DNA of 28,055 nt from CAKRJP01 sp963589425 (GCA_963589425.1 CAVAKZ010000030.1:1-28055), one strand, 5' to 3'; shown: positions 7,802-16,551, counted from the first letter of the stretch. A program made the numbers and translations. The notes: generated by a model not told the origin, from the sequence alone.

Positions 7802-9589
7802 ATGGATTTTTATAGCTTTTATACCGGGCAGTGTTTTGATGCCTACACCTATCTTGGGGCTCACATAGAAAAAAAAGGCGTAACCTTTAGAACCTTTGCC
7901 CCGGAAGCTTCGGGCATTACCATCCAGGGAGATTTTAACAACTGGCAGAACTGGGAGATGCACAAGGTTCACGACGGAAATTTCTGGGAATGTTGGATTG
8001 AAAATGCAAAGGCCGGAGATATGTACAAATATCGCATTTACAAAAAAGATGGTTCCTACACGGACCACTGTGATCCTTACGGTTTTGGCATGGAGTTAAG
8101 GCCCGGATTTGCTTCCATTGTACGAAATCTTGGAGATTATAATTTCAATGACAAATCTTGGATGACCAAACGCAGTCTTCGAAAAAGTGAAGCTTTAAAC
8201 ATTTACGAAATGCACTTTGGTTCTTTTAAGAAACCTTTAGACAAGCCTGAAAGCTGGTATAGCTACAGCCAACTGATCGATATTTTAATCCCTTATTTAA
8301 AAGAAAATGGCTACAACTATGTTGAACTTATGCCCTTGTCCGAGCATCCCAGTGACGAATCCTGGGGATATCAAAATACCGGATTTTTCAGTCCAACCTC
8401 CCGTTATGGTACCGCCACAGACTTAAAGAAATTTGTAGATGCCTGCCACAAGGAGAACATTGGCCTGATTATTGATTTTGTACCGGTGCATTTTGCCATT
8501 GACGATTATGCCCTTGGAAAATATGATGGCTCCAGCCTCTATGAATATCCTCATGATGATGTGGGCCAAAGCGAGTGGGGAAGCTACAACTTTATGCACT
8601 CCAGAGGAGAGGTTCGAAGTTTCCTGCAATCTGCCGCCAACTACTGGCTTACAGAATTTCATTTTGACGGAATACGTATGGATGCCATTAGCCGCATTAT
8701 TTACTGGCAGGGAGATCCGGCCAGAGGAGTTAATGGAAATGCTGTTTCCTTTATCCAGACCATGAACCAGGGCCTGAAGAAATTGCATCCTACTGCCCTC
8801 TTATCTGCCGAGGACTCCACCTCCTTCCCAAAGGTTACAAGACCAGTAAATGAAGGGGGCCTGGGATTCGATTACAAGTGGGACATGGGATGGATGAATG
8901 ATACCTTAAATTATTTCCGCACCGCACCGGAGTATCGCAGTGACAACTATCACAAGCTTACCTTCTCCATGATGTATTACTATAATGAGGATTATCTTTT
9001 GCCCCTATCCCACGACGAAACCGTTCACGGAAAAGCTACGATCCTCCAAAAGATGTACGGAGAATATGCCGATAAATTTCCCCAGGCAAGAGCTTTCTAT
9101 ATGTACATGTATGCTCATCCCGGAAAGAAGCTTAATTTTATGGGAAATGAAATCGGACAGCTACGAGAATGGGACGAAAAAAGGGAACAAGATTGGGACA
9201 TTTTAAAATATCCGCTACACGATAGTTTCCATCATTTTATGAAGGATTTAAATCATCTCTATCTTGAGCACCCAGCCTTTTGGGAAATGGACCATGCCTC
9301 CACCGGTTTTTCCTGGCTGGACTGCCACCAGGAGGAGAGATGCATTTACGCTTTCCGGCGCACGGGCAAAAAAGAACAAATTATAGCAGTCTTTAATTTT
9401 TCCGATCATCCCCAAAAGGGATTTGAACTTTCTGTAGAAAATGTCAGCTCTCTTGCACCACTTTTAGACAGCCAAACAGACATTTACGGGGGAAGCAAGG
9501 CCCTTAGTAAGACCACATTAAGGCCTAAAAACGGAAAAATTACCTTAGATTTAGAGCCCTACAGTGCAAGATTTTATCTTGTATCATAA
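7802..9589 (+). CDS. glgB: 1,4-alpha-glucan branching enzyme, compact form
   Basis: This 595-residue GH13 enzyme introduces alpha-1,6 branches into glycogen. An N-terminal CBM48-like beta domain (about 20-105) precedes the barrel. Branching-enzyme motifs are clear: ELMPLSEHPSDESWGYQ, TGFFSPTSRYG, IIDFVPVHF, nucleophile D294 in FDGIRMDAIS, acid/base E337 in SAEDST, and D405 in LPLSHDETVHG. It lacks the extra N-terminal domain of the roughly 730-residue E. coli enzyme. Trehalose hydrolases share the fold, but WGYQ.TG.F.PTSRYG and SHDE.VHGK favour GlgB. AGGAGG lies five bases before the ATG. It follows lysR by 43 bases and ends at a strong terminator. No other glycogen gene is in the window, so it is an orphan copy here. 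Confidence 0.93.
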   Translation: MDFYSFYTGQCFDAYTYLGAHIEKKGVTFRTFAPEASGITIQGDFNNWQNWEMHKVHDGNFWECWIENAKAGDMYKYRIYKKDGSYTDHCDPYGFGMELRPGFASIVRNLGDYNFNDKSWMTKRSLRKSEALNIYEMHFGSFKKPLDKPESWYSYSQLIDILIPYLKENGYNYVELMPLSEHPSDESWGYQNTGFFSPTSRYGTATDLKKFVDACHKENIGLIIDFVPVHFAIDDYALGKYDGSSLYEYPHDDVGQSEWGSYNFMHSRGEVRSFLQSAANYWLTEFHFDGIRMDAISRIIYWQGDPARGVNGNAVSFIQTMNQGLKKLHPTALLSAEDSTSFPKVTRPVNEGGLGFDYKWDMGWMNDTLNYFRTAPEYRSDNYHKLTFSMMYYYNEDYLLPLSHDETVHGKATILQKMYGEYADKFPQARAFYMYMYAHPGKKLNFMGNEIGQLREWDEKREQDWDILKYPLHDSFHHFMKDLNHLYLEHPAFWEMDHASTGFSWLDCHQEERCIYAFRRTGKKEQIIAVFNFSDHPQKGFELSVENVSSLAPLLDSQTDIYGGSKALSKTTLRPKNGKITLDLEPYSARFYLVS

Positions 9590-9653
9590 AATTATAAGGT
9601 AGAATTCTTTCATAAAATTACAGGGGCAATAAAAATACCGAAAACCAACAAAG

Positions 9654-9699
9654 AAAAAGAGCGGCAAAGTAGATCAAATCTTACTTTGCCACTCTTTTT
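9654..9699. terminator. Bidirectional terminator between glgB and ridA
   Basis: AAAAAGAG plus GGCAAAGTA (9654-9671) pairs with TACTTTGCC plus CTCTTTTT (9682-9699), with one C-A mismatch and a 10-base loop. T-runs flank it on both strands, and the neighbouring genes converge on it. Confidence 0.88.
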
Positions 9700-9745
9700 G
9701 TTTTTATTATTCAGATTCTACAGCTAATCTTCCTAATCTTCTACA

Positions 9746-10123
9746 TTATTCTTCTACAACTGCGATCAATTCGATTTCGCAGAGAGCCCCCTTTGGAAGG
9801 GTCTTCACTGCAACACAGCTTCTTGCCGGTTTAGAAGTAAAATACTGGGCATATACTTCATTAAAAGCGGCAAAATCATCCATATTGGCTAAAAAGCAGG
9901 TGGTCTTTAATACTTTATCAAAAGAAGTCCCTGCCTCTGCAAGTACAGCTCCTAAGTTCTTGCATGCCTGATGTGCCTGCTCCGCAATACCCACTGCTTC
10001 GATGGTGTTGGTCTCAGGATTAATCGGAACCTGTCCTGCTGTATATAAAATCCCATTGTGAATATATGCCTGTGAATAAGGTCCTACTGCATCCGGTGCT
10101 TTTTTTGTTGCTACGACTTTCAT
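9746..10123 (-). CDS. ridA: RidA family enamine/imine deaminase
   Basis: This 125-residue protein is a Rid/YjgF-family member. The family hydrolyses reactive enamines and imines, such as 2-aminoacrylate, released by PLP enzymes. The hallmark pieces are GPYSQAYIHNG, YTAGQVPINPET, the active-site arginine in KPARSCVAVKTLPKGA, and the glutamate in CEIELIAVV. The frame is open further upstream to 10174, but the chosen ATG at 10123 has AAGGTG (10135-10130) six bases before it and gives the normal family length. A 7-bp hairpin abuts that site. The MATE gene lies 55 bases upstream, so the two may share a transcript. Confidence 0.93.
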   Translation of the reverse strand: MKVVATKKAPDAVGPYSQAYIHNGILYTAGQVPINPETNTIEAVGIAEQAHQACKNLGAVLAEAGTSFDKVLKTTCFLANMDDFAAFNEVYAQYFTSKPARSCVAVKTLPKGALCEIELIAVVEE

Positions 10124-10135
10124 GATCATCACCTT

Positions 10136-10155
10136 CGGCGAAAATTCCTTCGCCG
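10136..10155 (-). other. Hairpin abutting the ridA ribosome-binding site
   Basis: CGGCGAA (10136-10142) and TTCGCCG (10149-10155) form a perfect 7-bp stem with a 6-base loop, directly upstream of the AAGGTG at 10135-10130. No T-run follows, so it does not look like a terminator. It could affect ridA translation or protect a processed mRNA end. Confidence 0.5.
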
Positions 10156-10178
10156 CCCTTTCTTTCCCCGTCATTATA

Positions 10179-11540
10179 CTACTGTCTTGTTACATCCCGC
10201 AACCACTTATACTGCTTATACCTAAGGGTACCCATAGGCACCTTAATAAGCTCATCACACATAAGGATAGCATAAACAACTTTTACCGGCGCATGAAATA
10301 CAAAGGCTGCCAGGGCTCCCAAGATAATGGAGAATCCCCACATGGTAGATACATCCATAAAAAGTCCAAACCTAGTATCTCCTCCGGACCTGAAAATCCC
10401 TATGATCATAGTACCGTTGTAGGACTGGGCAATAGTAAAGTATGCCATTACAAAGAACATAAATCCCAGATAATTTTTTGCCTCATTAGAAAGAGCCAGA
10501 CCGGATTTTGCCAAAGGAATGGCGCATAAGATGATCAAAGCTCCTAAAATTCCAAGACCAATACTTAACCAAATAAAACGCTTGCTATAGGATTTTGCCA
10601 GTTCAATCTTATGTTCTCCAATGGTTTTTCCAAGATAAATGGCGGTAGCATTTGCCACTCCAAGAGTCACTACCTGGGCCAATTGTTTTGCCATTTGAGC
10701 CACCGAATTGGCTGCAACAGCAGGACTTCCAAGATGGCCGATTATGGCTGTATTTGCAGAGCTTCCAAGCCCCCACATAACCTCATTCAAAACCACAGGC
10801 AGAGAATAGGTAAGATAGTCTTTCATAAGAGCCCCATCTGGATGTAAAATATATTGAAGCCTAATCTTCACCACACGATTTCTAAAATGAGCATATAGCA
10901 TGGCCATCACCATTTCCGAAATTCGCGCTGTCAATGTGGCAAGGGCAGCTCCGCGAATCCCCATTTTAGGAGCCCCTAGATTTCCGAAAATCAATAGCCA
11001 GTTTAAACATACATTGATAAGAAGAGAAATACTGTAAATTCCTGTGGAGATCAGTACCCTCTCTATGCTTCGCATGATATTTAAATATACCTGGGTTATG
11101 GCCATGAAGACATAGGAAACTCCTACCACCTGAAGATATTTTATTCCCTGGGCAATAACCTCCGGGTCGGAGGAATAGATTTTCATAAGTCCTCCCGGAA
11201 CCAAGAGAGCCAGGGCTGAGAAAATTGCCGCTGTAACAGTACCGATCAAGAGGCCGATTCCCAATACCTTCTCTATAGAAGAGGTATCTTTTTTTCCCCA
11301 ATACTGGGCAGTAAGCACATTGGCCCCTGAGGTAATTCCCGCAAACAAAAGGGTCATAATAAACTGAACTTGTCCTGCCAGGGAAGCACCTGATAAAACT
11401 TTTTCTCCCACTTTACCCAGCATAATCACATCTGCCGCCGTAACTCCCACATTAATCAGGTTCTGAAGGGCTATAGGGATAATCAGAGCCATGACATTTT
11501 TATAAAATAAAAGCTTGTTCTTATCCATGCTTATCATCAT
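10179..11540 (-). CDS. MATE family efflux transporter
   Basis: This 453-residue polytopic membrane protein has about 12 hydrophobic spans in two homologous halves, typical of MATE (multidrug and toxin extrusion) cation-coupled exporters. Family signatures include IPIALQNLINVG near the N terminus, GITSGANVLTAQYWGKKD after span two, and SLPVVLNEVMWGLGSSANTA at the start of the second half. The substrate cannot be read from sequence. It starts 26 bases after dnaJ but beyond a terminator-like palindrome. Neither ATG 11540 nor ATG 11528 has a convincing ribosome-binding site, so the exact start is unsure. ridA follows on the same strand. The family is sure; membership of MepA/NorM or another subgroup is not assigned. 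Confidence 0.92.
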   Translation of the reverse strand: MMISMDKNKLLFYKNVMALIIPIALQNLINVGVTAADVIMLGKVGEKVLSGASLAGQVQFIMTLLFAGITSGANVLTAQYWGKKDTSSIEKVLGIGLLIGTVTAAIFSALALLVPGGLMKIYSSDPEVIAQGIKYLQVVGVSYVFMAITQVYLNIMRSIERVLISTGIYSISLLINVCLNWLLIFGNLGAPKMGIRGAALATLTARISEMVMAMLYAHFRNRVVKIRLQYILHPDGALMKDYLTYSLPVVLNEVMWGLGSSANTAIIGHLGSPAVAANSVAQMAKQLAQVVTLGVANATAIYLGKTIGEHKIELAKSYSKRFIWLSIGLGILGALIILCAIPLAKSGLALSNEAKNYLGFMFFVMAYFTIAQSYNGTMIIGIFRSGGDTRFGLFMDVSTMWGFSIILGALAAFVFHAPVKVVYAILMCDELIKVPMGTLRYKQYKWLRDVTRQ

Positions 11541-11555
11541 TTAGTCCGAAAGAAA

Positions 11556-11579
11556 CCTTTGATGATTAATCATCAAAGG
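11556..11579 (-). terminator. Perfect 24-base palindrome over the dnaJ stop codon
   Basis: CCTTTGATGA is followed by TTAA and then TCATCAAAGG, a perfect inverted repeat. The dnaJ TAA (11568-11566) is in its centre. On the minus strand TTTCTTT follows, an imperfect T-run. It probably acts as a weak or leaky terminator of the heat-shock operon. Confidence 0.65.
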
Positions 11580-12756
11580 CCTCTTTTACTTTATCCATAA
11601 ATTTTTTCTTTTTGGGTGTCTTTTCTTTTTCTTTGTCTTCACTGTCTGTAGGGGTAAGATCCAGGTGCAAAGAATTACCGGTGAGAGCATCAAATTTCTT
11701 CAATGCTTCCTTAGCTTCTGCACTCAAATGTTCCGGTGTCTGGATCACCAAGGTTACATAGTGGTCTCCTCGAACCTGTTTATTTCGAACAGAAGGAACT
11801 CCCTTGCCTCTTAAGCGAACCTTGGTGCCGGTCTTGGTTCCCGGTGCCACAGTATAAAGCACATCACCATCCACAGTTTTCACCTTAATATCTGCCCCAA
11901 GAGCTGCCTGGGCATAAGTAAGCGGTACAGTAGAAAACAGGTGCATATCCTGTCTCTCGAAAATCGGATGTCGTGATACCACTACTTCCACCAAAAGATC
12001 TCCTCTTGGTCCTCCGTTTATACCCGGCTCTCCCTTTTCTCTGATTCTTACACACTGTCCATTGTCAATTCCCGCCGGAATAGTAACAGAAATCTTCTTC
12101 TTGTTAGCCACATAACCGCTGCCGCCACAGTCGGAACACTTCTCTTTAATGATTTTTCCGCTTCCCTGACAATTAGGACAGGTCTGTACATTCTGCACCA
12201 TACCAAAGAAGGACTGCTGAGTGTAAACAACCTGTCCCTTACCACCACACTTTGGGCAGGTCTCCGGTGAAGTTCCCGGTTTTGCTCCTGTACCCTTACA
12301 GGTAGGACATGAATCCTTCAAAATCACATCCAATTCCTTCTCACATCCAAAAACAGCTTCCTCAAAGGTAATTCTTATACTTTTTCTAAGATTAGAGCCC
12401 TTCATGGGTCCCTGGCTTCGGCCACTTCTTCTACCTCCGCCTCCAAACAAATCTCCGAAAATATCTCCGAAAATGTCGCTAAAGTCTGCTCCGTTAAAAT
12501 CAAATCCACCGGCTCCTGCGCTGCCATCAAAGGCCGCATGGCCGTACTGGTCATACTGTCTTCTCTTCTCATCATCACTAAGCACCGCATAAGCTTCAGA
12601 AGCTTCTTTAAATTTCTTCTCCGCTTCTTCGTCTCCAGGGTTTACATCGGGATGATATTTTTTCGCTAATTTACGGTAGGCGCTTTTAATCTTTGCAGCA
12701 TCTGCATTCTTATCAACGCCAAGAACCTCATAATAATCTCTCTTAGTCTCTGCCAT
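11566..12756 (-). CDS. dnaJ: Chaperone DnaJ (Hsp40)
   Basis: This 396-residue type I DnaJ delivers unfolded clients to DnaK and stimulates its ATPase. The J domain (1-70) carries HPD at 35-37. A Gly/Phe-rich segment follows at about 75-115 (GAGGFDFNGADFSD, GDLFGGGG). The zinc-binding domain has all four CxxCxGxG motifs: CPTCKGTG, CPKCGGKG, CPNCQGSG and CSDCGGSG. Two C-terminal client-binding domains follow. The last 30 residues form a highly charged tail rich in Lys and Glu, longer than in E. coli DnaJ. ATG at 12756 has AAAGGA about ten bases upstream. It follows dnaK after 122 bases that hold a long hairpin. Confidence 0.98.
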   Translation of the reverse strand: MAETKRDYYEVLGVDKNADAAKIKSAYRKLAKKYHPDVNPGDEEAEKKFKEASEAYAVLSDDEKRRQYDQYGHAAFDGSAGAGGFDFNGADFSDIFGDIFGDLFGGGGRRSGRSQGPMKGSNLRKSIRITFEEAVFGCEKELDVILKDSCPTCKGTGAKPGTSPETCPKCGGKGQVVYTQQSFFGMVQNVQTCPNCQGSGKIIKEKCSDCGGSGYVANKKKISVTIPAGIDNGQCVRIREKGEPGINGGPRGDLLVEVVVSRHPIFERQDMHLFSTVPLTYAQAALGADIKVKTVDGDVLYTVAPGTKTGTKVRLRGKGVPSVRNKQVRGDHYVTLVIQTPEHLSAEAKEALKKFDALTGNSLHLDLTPTDSEDKEKEKTPKKKKFMDKVKEAFDD

Positions 12757-12784
12757 TACAATGTATTCCTTTCAACATGGAACA

Positions 12785-12831
12785 ATCCGAAACACCCGCA
12801 AGGAAAATCCTTGACGAGTATTTCGGAATCA
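12785..12831 (-). other. Long hairpin between dnaK and dnaJ
   Basis: On the plus strand AATCCGAAACACCCG plus CAAGG pairs with CCTTG plus ACGAGTATTTCGGAAT around a short AT loop. In RNA from the minus strand this gives about 18 pairs, with G-U pairs and one bulged U. No T-run follows, so it is not a normal terminator. It may be a processing or stability element that sets the DnaK to DnaJ ratio. Confidence 0.6.
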
Positions 12832-12878
12832 TTCTTTTTACTTTATGATAACTTTTTGATGTTATCTTTTATGTTTAA

Positions 12879-14750
12879 TTAGACTTCCTTGTAATCTCCG
12901 TCTACAACGTCATCACCCTGGAAACCATCTGGTGCCGGGCCTGCCTGTGCATCAGAAGCCCCTGCATTTGCTCCAGCCTGTGCCTGAGCAGCCTGCTCAT
13001 ACATCTTTGTAAATACCTTCTGGGCACTCTCATTTAACTTATCCTGGGCAGCCTTAATCTCTGCAACCTGGGCATCAGTAATGTCATCCATGTTAACTTT
13101 CTCAAGAATATCCTTAAGGGCCTTAACATCTGCTTCGCAAGCGGACTTGTCTGCCGGATCCAATTTATCTCCTGCCTCTGAAAGAGCCTTCTCTGTCTGG
13201 AATACCATAGAATCAGCCTGGTTCTTTGTATCAATGGCTTCCTTACGCTTCTTATCCTGTGCCTCAAATGCTGCTGCTTCTTTTACAGCCTTATCGATCT
13301 CATCATCTGACATGTTAGATCCCGCTGTAATTGTAATGTGCTGTTCCTTACCAGTTCCAAGATCCTTTGCTGATACATTTACGATACCATTTGCATCAAT
13401 ATCAAATGTAACTTCGATCTGCGGTACTCCACGTGGAGCCGGTGCAATTCCGTCCAGTCTAAACTGTCCCAAAGACTTGTTATCTTTTGCAAACTGTCTC
13501 TCACCCTGAACAACGTTAATGTCTACTGCTGTCTGGTTATCTGCTGCAGTAGAGAATACTTGGCTGTTCTTTGTAGGAATTGTTGTATTTCTCTCGATTA
13601 GGCGAGTAGCTACACCACCCATTGTTTCAATAGAAAGTGAAAGTGGAGTTACATCCAAAAGAAGGATATCGCCGGCACCTGCATCTCCTGCTAATTTACC
13701 ACCCTGAACAGAAGCTCCTAAAGCTACACATTCATCTGGGTTCAGAGACTTACTTGGCTCCTTGCCTGTTAACTGTTTTACCTTATCCTGGACAGCCGGG
13801 ATACGGGTAGATCCACCAACTAACAATACCTGTCCAAGCTCTGAAGCAGAAAGTCCTGCGTCAGAAAGAGCTCTTGTTACAGGCTCTGCAGTAAGTTCTA
13901 CTAAGTCATGAGTCAACTCATCGAATTTAGCCTTTGTAAGGTTCATATCCAAGTGAAGGGGACCGGATGCATTCATGCTGATGAATGGAAGGTTAATGTT
14001 TGTCTGAGTTGCAGAAGACAACTCTTTTTTAGCCTTCTCTGCAGCTTCCTTAACTCTCTGAAGAGCCATCTTATCTGCAGCAAGGTCTACACCGTTTTGA
14101 GCCTTGAAATCAGCTACGATATAATCAACGATCTTCTGGTCGAAGTCGTCACCACCAAGTCTGTTGTTACCTGCAGTAGACAATACTTCGATAACGCCAT
14201 CACCGATCTCGATGATAGATACATCGAAAGTACCACCACCAAGGTCATATACCATGATCTTTTGCTCTTTTTCATTATCAAGACCATAAGCCAAAGCAGC
14301 AGCTGTAGGCTCGTTGATGATACGTTTTACATCAAGACCTGCAATCTTGCCGGCATCCTTTGTAGCCTGACGCTGAGCATCGTTAAAGTATGCTGGAACT
14401 GTAATAACAGCCTCTGTTACCTTCTCTCCTAAATATCCTTCAGCATCTGCCTTCAACTTCTGAAGAATCATTGCTGAAATCTCCTGTGGAGAATATTTCT
14501 TATCATCAACAGTTACTCTGTAATCAGATCCCATCTCTCTCTTAATAGAAGAAATAGTTCTCTCTGCGTTAGTTACTGCCTGACGCTTTGCAGGCTCACC
14601 TACTAAACGCTCTCCATTTTTTGTAAAAGCTACGATAGACGGAGTTGTTCTTGCTCCCTCTGTGTTAGCGATTACTGTAGGCTGTCCGCCTTCCATAACT
14701 GCTACACAGCTATTTGTAGTACCTAAGTCAATACCAATAATTTTTCCCAT
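12879..14750 (-). CDS. dnaK: Chaperone DnaK (Hsp70)
   Basis: This 623-residue Hsp70 binds exposed hydrophobic segments in an ATP-controlled cycle with DnaJ and GrpE. The nucleotide domain (1 to about 360) shows IGIDLGTTNSCVAVMEGG, INEPTAAALAYGLD, VYDLGGGTFDVSI and VLLVGGSTRIPAVQ. The interdomain linker DILLLDVTPLSLSIE leads into the substrate domain. The helical lid follows, then an Ala/Gly/Gln-rich disordered tail ending in DDVVDGDYKEV. It is shorter than E. coli DnaK because the gap typical of Gram-positive Hsp70 removes a segment of the nucleotide domain. AGGAGG precedes the ATG at 14750. It is third in the hrcA-grpE-dnaK-dnaJ operon. Confidence 0.99.
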   Translation of the reverse strand: MGKIIGIDLGTTNSCVAVMEGGQPTVIANTEGARTTPSIVAFTKNGERLVGEPAKRQAVTNAERTISSIKREMGSDYRVTVDDKKYSPQEISAMILQKLKADAEGYLGEKVTEAVITVPAYFNDAQRQATKDAGKIAGLDVKRIINEPTAAALAYGLDNEKEQKIMVYDLGGGTFDVSIIEIGDGVIEVLSTAGNNRLGGDDFDQKIVDYIVADFKAQNGVDLAADKMALQRVKEAAEKAKKELSSATQTNINLPFISMNASGPLHLDMNLTKAKFDELTHDLVELTAEPVTRALSDAGLSASELGQVLLVGGSTRIPAVQDKVKQLTGKEPSKSLNPDECVALGASVQGGKLAGDAGAGDILLLDVTPLSLSIETMGGVATRLIERNTTIPTKNSQVFSTAADNQTAVDINVVQGERQFAKDNKSLGQFRLDGIAPAPRGVPQIEVTFDIDANGIVNVSAKDLGTGKEQHITITAGSNMSDDEIDKAVKEAAAFEAQDKKRKEAIDTKNQADSMVFQTEKALSEAGDKLDPADKSACEADVKALKDILEKVNMDDITDAQVAEIKAAQDKLNESAQKVFTKMYEQAAQAQAGANAGASDAQAGPAPDGFQGDDVVDGDYKEV

Positions 14751-14813
14751 GGTTGTTACCTCCTAATTTATTTAAAGTGAAAACTAACTTCTTTACATCT
14801 ATAAAAATTGCTA

Positions 14814-15470
14814 TTAATTAGCAACCTTTACCATACTATGTCTTACCACACTGTCGCGGTACATATATCCTTTTTGGAACTCCTCTGCTACCACATTCTC
14901 ACCAAGGCTTTCATCCTCGACATGCATTACTGCATTGTGAAATTCCGGGTCAAAGGGCTGTCCTACAGCTTCAATAGCCTTTACTCCGGCTTCCTCTAAT
15001 GTGGTAACAAGCTGCTTGTAGACTTTGTCCATACCCTCCACAAAAGGATCCTCTTTCTTGTCTTCTCCTGCTGCAGCAAATCCTCTCTCGAAGCTATCTA
15101 CAACCGGAAGAATCTTTTCTATAATATCTTTTGCTCCCACCTCATACATCTGGGATTTTTCCCTCTCTGTACGCTTGCGGAAGTTATCAAACTCTGCCAT
15201 CTGACGAGCAACCTTATCGGTTAACTCCTCGATCTTTTCATCTTTTTTATCTTTTTTCTTTTTGCCAAATAATCCCTTGGATGACTTTTCTTCTGACTGT
15301 GAAGCTTCCTCAGATGCATCCTGATCTTCTGTAACATCTGCCCCTTCTTCTGTCTGAACTTCTTCTGCCTCCTCAGAAGCCGCCTGCTCTGACTGAGCTG
15401 CTTTTTCTCTAGCTTCTTCAAAAGCTTCTGTCACCATCTCTTCCTGGCTTTTTCCCTGCTTTTCGTCCAA
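14814..15470 (-). CDS. grpE: Nucleotide exchange factor GrpE
   Basis: This 218-residue protein releases ADP from DnaK. The N-terminal third is acidic and low-complexity, with a basic patch (KKKKDKKDEK). A long coiled-coil helix follows with the signature FDNFRKRTEREK. The C-terminal beta domain has PFDPEFHNAVMHVED and GYMYRDSVVRHSMVKV. The start is TTG at 15470, supported by AAAGGTGG (15485-15478) seven bases upstream. That site overlaps the hrcA stop codon (15488-15486), suggesting coupled translation. No alternative ATG with a comparable site precedes the conserved core. dnaK follows after 63 bases. Confidence 0.96.
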   Translation of the reverse strand: MDEKQGKSQEEMVTEAFEEAREKAAQSEQAASEEAEEVQTEEGADVTEDQDASEEASQSEEKSSKGLFGKKKKDKKDEKIEELTDKVARQMAEFDNFRKRTEREKSQMYEVGAKDIIEKILPVVDSFERGFAAAGEDKKEDPFVEGMDKVYKQLVTTLEEAGVKAIEAVGQPFDPEFHNAVMHVEDESLGENVVAEEFQKGYMYRDSVVRHSMVKVAN

Positions 15471-15485
15471 GAAATAACCACCTTT

Positions 15486-16526
15486 CTATGATTTCTTATG
15501 AAACATCTCATCCAGCTCTGACTGGAGACGCTTCATAGATGCTAATACATGTTCATAATCCATTCTCTTTGGTCCTACAATACCAATGGTACCCTTCACC
15601 CCTTCACCCAGTTCGTAGGTAGCGGTAACGATACTGCAATCCTTCATAGTCTCCACAGGAGTTTCCTCTCCGATGTAAACCTGAATTCCTGTATTGTCCT
15701 CCCTTGACAAGGTCTGGGTTACAAGTTCCGTCAGCTGCTGCTTTTCCTCAAAGGCACTAATAATCTCCTGTGCACTCTGCTTATCGCTTAGCTCCGGATA
15801 TTTGAAAATATTGGTAGCACCGCTGGTGTAGATCTGCATGTCATCACCAATCTGTATGGTATCTGCCACTGCATCCAGCACATGTCCCACCACGTCCCCA
15901 TGGCTTCCTGCCTGTTCCTTCATTCTTGCAATAAGTCCAAGATTGATTTCCTCTATAGGCATTCCGTTCAAAGTAGTGTTCAACAACATATTAAGCTTCA
16001 ACAAGTTCTCATTGTTAATGGGCTCCTCCATGTTGATAATGCAATTCTTAATTACATTGCCACTTAAAACAATAACCGCAAGGATCTGGTCCTCATCTAC
16101 GATAGAAAGCTGAATAAACTTAATCTTATTCACATTGCTCATAGGACTGGAAATTAAGGTTGCATAGTTGGTATTGTTGGCCAGTACCCTTGCTGCCTGT
16201 TTTAAAAGCTGGTCCATCTTGTCAGCCTTTTCAAGCATCTGCTCCTGCATCTCGTTAATTTCCTGGGCCTTCTCACTCATCAGCATATCTACATAGAGTC
16301 GATAACCCTTATCTGAAGGAATACGTCCTGCCGACGTATGGGGCTGTATGATATATCCCAATTCCTCTAAGTCCGCCATCTCATTACGGATAGTTGCGGA
16401 ACTTAACCGAAGATCCGAATACTTGGAAATTGTTCTGGATCCTACAGGTTCTCCCGTTTCCAGATAGTTCTTAATGATCGCATGCAAAATCTTTAGCTTA
16501 CGCTCACTTAATTCTACATTTTCCAC
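15486..16526 (-). CDS. hrcA: Heat-inducible transcription repressor HrcA
   Basis: HrcA binds CIRCE and represses class I heat-shock operons; its activity depends on GroE. The N-terminal winged helix has LSERKLKILHAIIKNYLETG, GSRTISK and SSATIRNEMADLEELGYI. Next comes QPHTSAGRIPSDKGYRLYVD, then a GAF-like middle domain. The C terminus has GPKRMDYEHVLASMKRL. The frame is open to a TTG at 16562, but that codon lies inside CIRCE. The GTG at 16526 has AGGAGG (16538-16533) six bases upstream and gives 346 residues, the usual length, so it is preferred. First gene of the operon. Confidence 0.97.
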   Translation of the reverse strand: MENVELSERKLKILHAIIKNYLETGEPVGSRTISKYSDLRLSSATIRNEMADLEELGYIIQPHTSAGRIPSDKGYRLYVDMLMSEKAQEINEMQEQMLEKADKMDQLLKQAARVLANNTNYATLISSPMSNVNKIKFIQLSIVDEDQILAVIVLSGNVIKNCIINMEEPINNENLLKLNMLLNTTLNGMPIEEINLGLIARMKEQAGSHGDVVGHVLDAVADTIQIGDDMQIYTSGATNIFKYPELSDKQSAQEIISAFEEKQQLTELVTQTLSREDNTGIQVYIGEETPVETMKDCSIVTATYELGEGVKGTIGIVGPKRMDYEHVLASMKRLQSELDEMFHKKS

Positions 16527-16532
16527 GTCACT

Positions 16533-16538
16533 CCTCCT
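16533..16538 (-). promoter_or_regulatory. Ribosome-binding site that decides the hrcA GTG start
   Basis: AAAGGAGGAG lies at 16540-16531 on the minus strand, with core AGGAGG six bases before GTG 16526-16524. It lies inside the longer open frame, so the upstream TTG is unlikely to be the start. Confidence 0.85.
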
Positions 16539-16551
16539 TTCGGTTTTGTTA

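Noticed and set aside
8423..8788. 121-residue open frame antisense to glgB
   Set aside because: It overlaps the conserved catalytic core of glgB and has no recognisable domain or ribosome-binding site.
13908..14432. 174-residue open frame antisense to dnaK
   Set aside because: It lies wholly inside dnaK on the other strand, shows no family motifs, and is explained by the codon bias of dnaK.
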